Source: Pirellulaceae bacterium (GTDB lineage Bacteria > Planctomycetota > Planctomycetia > Pirellulales > Pirellulaceae). Taken from it: a stretch of DNA of 64,000 bases. The notes beneath the pieces are model-generated. The model saw only the letters and a list, made by a program, of their open reading frames with translations. It did not search any database and had not been told where the DNA came from. A program made the position numbers and the translations under genes. Shown in pieces: positions 62,686 through 64,000 of the stretch. Each line of letters opens with the position of its first letter. The stretch's first letter is position 1. The stretch spans positions 1-64,000 of the forward strand of contig JAKVBZ010000004.1 in NCBI GenBank assembly GCA_022448645.1, written 5' to 3'.

Positions 62686-64000
62686 TTACGATTTGGATGC
62701 CAATTCGGCGATTAAATTCGCATAAGGATCGACTGTGACGATGTCTCCTGGCCCGATGACCAGGGTGGACTCTCGTTCTTCGATCAATGCCGGGCCTTGT
62801 AGTTGACCGCCGACTTCCAACAGATAGCGATCGTAGACGGGACAAGGAATGTACTCGTCGTGTTCGGGAAAATATGCAGGGCGTTGCCCTTTAACGGCTT
62901 GTGACATGTCGCCGACGGAATGGCTGTCAAGTTGGTAGCCAGGACGAAAATCGGGGCTGGGTCCGCGAGCTTCCACTTTCCAGGAAGTCACCTCCACAGG
63001 CGCATCCAGCAAACTTAACGCGTAGACGGCGGCGTACCTCTCAGAAAATAGACGCAAGATGTCGGCAAAACTATCCGCAGGTTGCAAGTGTGGAGGGAGT
63101 GTCACTTCGATAGTAAATCCCTGGCCATGGTAGCGCATGTCCAAGCGGTACTCGAGAGCGATGTCCTCGCGAGCTGTACCTGTCGACAATAAAGGTGCTA
63201 CGGCGCGGTCCACCAAAGCCGTGAAAATCCCACCAAACTGTTCAGCATCCAAATCCTCGACATACGCGTGCTGGGCTTGAACGACACCGAAGGCAAAGGG
63301 ACTTGCCAACAAGCCAAAGGCCGACATGACGCCGGCACCCACGGGAAAAATAACGCGAGGAATCCGCAATTTCGAGGCGACGCGGAGGGCATGCAAAGGA
63401 CCGGAACCGCCAAAGGCTACCATCGAACAATGGCGATAATCGAATCCCCGTTCGGAGGCGTGGATGCGAAATGCTCTTGCCACATCTTCGTTAATGATGT
63501 CGTGAATTCCCCAGGCGGCGCGTGCTGCGGAGAGTTGGAGTGGTTGAGCAATGTGATTCTCAATGGCTGCTCGAGCGGCTTCGGTTGTGAGTGCCATTTC
63601 CCCACCTAAGAAGAATTTTGGGTCGAGATACCCTAGGATCAGGTTGGCGTCAGTCAGAGTAGGAAATTCTCCTCCTTGGTCGTAGCAGACTGGACCCGGG
63701 TCAGCTCCAGCGCTATAAGGACCGACGGACAGCAATCCTCGACGATCGATCTGAGCGATACTGCCACCACCCGCCCCAATCTCGATCATATCGATCACGG
63801 GAATTTTTGCAGGTAAGCCGCTTCCCCGTTTGAAATGATGAACCCGGGCAACTTCCATTTCGTAGGCCTTTACAGGCTTTCCGTGTTGAATCAAGGCACC
63901 TTTGGCAGTTGTACCTCCCATATCGAACGAAAGTAACTCACTCAGCGACAGCGCCTCCCCGTGAAAGGCGGACATTAGCGCACCCGCAGCTGGGCCCGAT
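62686..64000 (-). CDS. Hydantoinase A/oxoprolinase-like subunit (N-terminus missing)
   Basis: About 437 residues; the frame is open to the window end, so the N-terminal third (family length ~690) lies outside. Visible are the conserved SGPAAG, FDMGGTTAKGALI (ATPase/phosphate motif), EIGAGGGSIAQIDRRGLLSVGPYSAGADPGPVCY (in parts) and VAFGGSGPLHA. It hydrolyses ATP to activate the cyclic amide or ketone for HyuB. It is the first gene seen of a hyuA-hyuB pair. Confidence 0.92.
   Translation of the reverse strand, partial: SGPAAGALMSAFHGEALSLSELLSFDMGGTTAKGALIQHGKPVKAYEMEVARVHHFKRGSGLPAKIPVIDMIEIGAGGGSIAQIDRRGLLSVGPYSAGADPGPVCYDQGGEFPTLTDANLILGYLDPKFFLGGEMALTTEAARAAIENHIAQPLQLSAARAAWGIHDIINEDVARAFRIHASERGFDYRHCSMVAFGGSGPLHALRVASKLRIPRVIFPVGAGVMSAFGLLASPFAFGVVQAQHAYVEDLDAEQFGGIFTALVDRAVAPLLSTGTAREDIALEYRLDMRYHGQGFTIEVTLPPHLQPADSFADILRLFSERYAAVYALSLLDAPVEVTSWKVEARGPSPDFRPGYQLDSHSVGDMSQAVKGQRPAYFPEHDEYIPCPVYDRYLLEVGGQLQGPALIEERESTLVIGPGDIVTVDPYANLIAELASKS

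Noticed and set aside
1..64000. tRNA, rRNA, CRISPR arrays, transposases
   Set aside because: Gaps were read on both strands and no cloverleaf, spaced repeat array or transposase motif was found.

Overview
The window is about 64 kb of bacterial chromosome at roughly 50% GC. It most likely comes from a planctomycete of the Pirellulales (Rhodopirellula-like). This rests on a secreted repeat protein with dockerin loops and a PEP-CTERM tail, several planctomycete-type secreted proteins of unknown function, a PDZ domain inside Lgt, PQQ-type beta-propeller proteins, a FecR-like protein with an internal membrane segment, and large ECF sigma/anti-sigma pairs. The lineage is an inference from protein character; no marker gene (rRNA, tRNA) was seen. 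There is no CRISPR array, prophage, integrase or insertion sequence, so this looks like ordinary chromosome with scattered decayed genes.

Layout. 1-4.9 kb: end of a PEP-CTERM/dockerin protein, convergent with a lone SNF2 ATPase and its overlapping upstream partner, then a small conserved-type protein. 5.3-5.8 kb: a PQQ-propeller pseudogene spread over three frames. 6.1-11.2 kb: a tight operon of acyl-adenylating ligase, aldehyde dehydrogenase/acyl reductase, iron alcohol dehydrogenase and propeller lipoprotein, which reads as a carboxylic acid to aldehyde to alcohol route or its reverse. 11.3-16.3 kb: small unknowns, a zinc-peptidase-like lipoprotein, a CDGSH iron-sulfur protein and an ECF sigma/anti-sigma pair. 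16.5-22 kb: lgt (with inserted PDZ), panC, a TPR/HExxH secreted protein and a folK-nucleoside kinase fusion. 22-30 kb: a possible 36-residue gene with its own terminator, two polytopic membrane proteins, a secreted protein and a sigma-54 activator with a degenerate receiver.

30.6-40.8 kb is a Tad (tight adherence) type IVc pilus locus: a dead flp copy, two live flp paralogues, cpaA prepilin peptidase, tadE, cpaB, a tadG-like gene, cpaF, tadB and tadC. No secretin (cpaC/rcpA) or TadZ/CpaE gene is present here. It is followed by a polysaccharide flippase, a TPR protein and an HDOD protein.

45-53 kb: a FecR-like membrane protein, then hpf, ptsN (IIA), ptsH (HPr), ptsI (EI) and an RNase E/G gene, all in one direction. 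This looks like a regulatory phosphorelay without sugar permease, next to ribosome hibernation and RNA decay functions. 53-64 kb: a sodium:solute symporter, a LamG-like secreted protein, an M20 peptidase, a secreted glycosidase-like protein and a HyuB/HyuA pair, the last cut by the window end.

The most striking direct observations are these: the two flp genes encode an identical 46-residue segment with about 35 silent differences while their 3' ends remain about 90% identical; a third flp copy is broken by frameshifts and a Trp-to-stop change; a small ORF sits just before a strong terminator; and Lgt-PDZ and FolK-kinase are domain fusions. No wholly new multi-gene system is evident.
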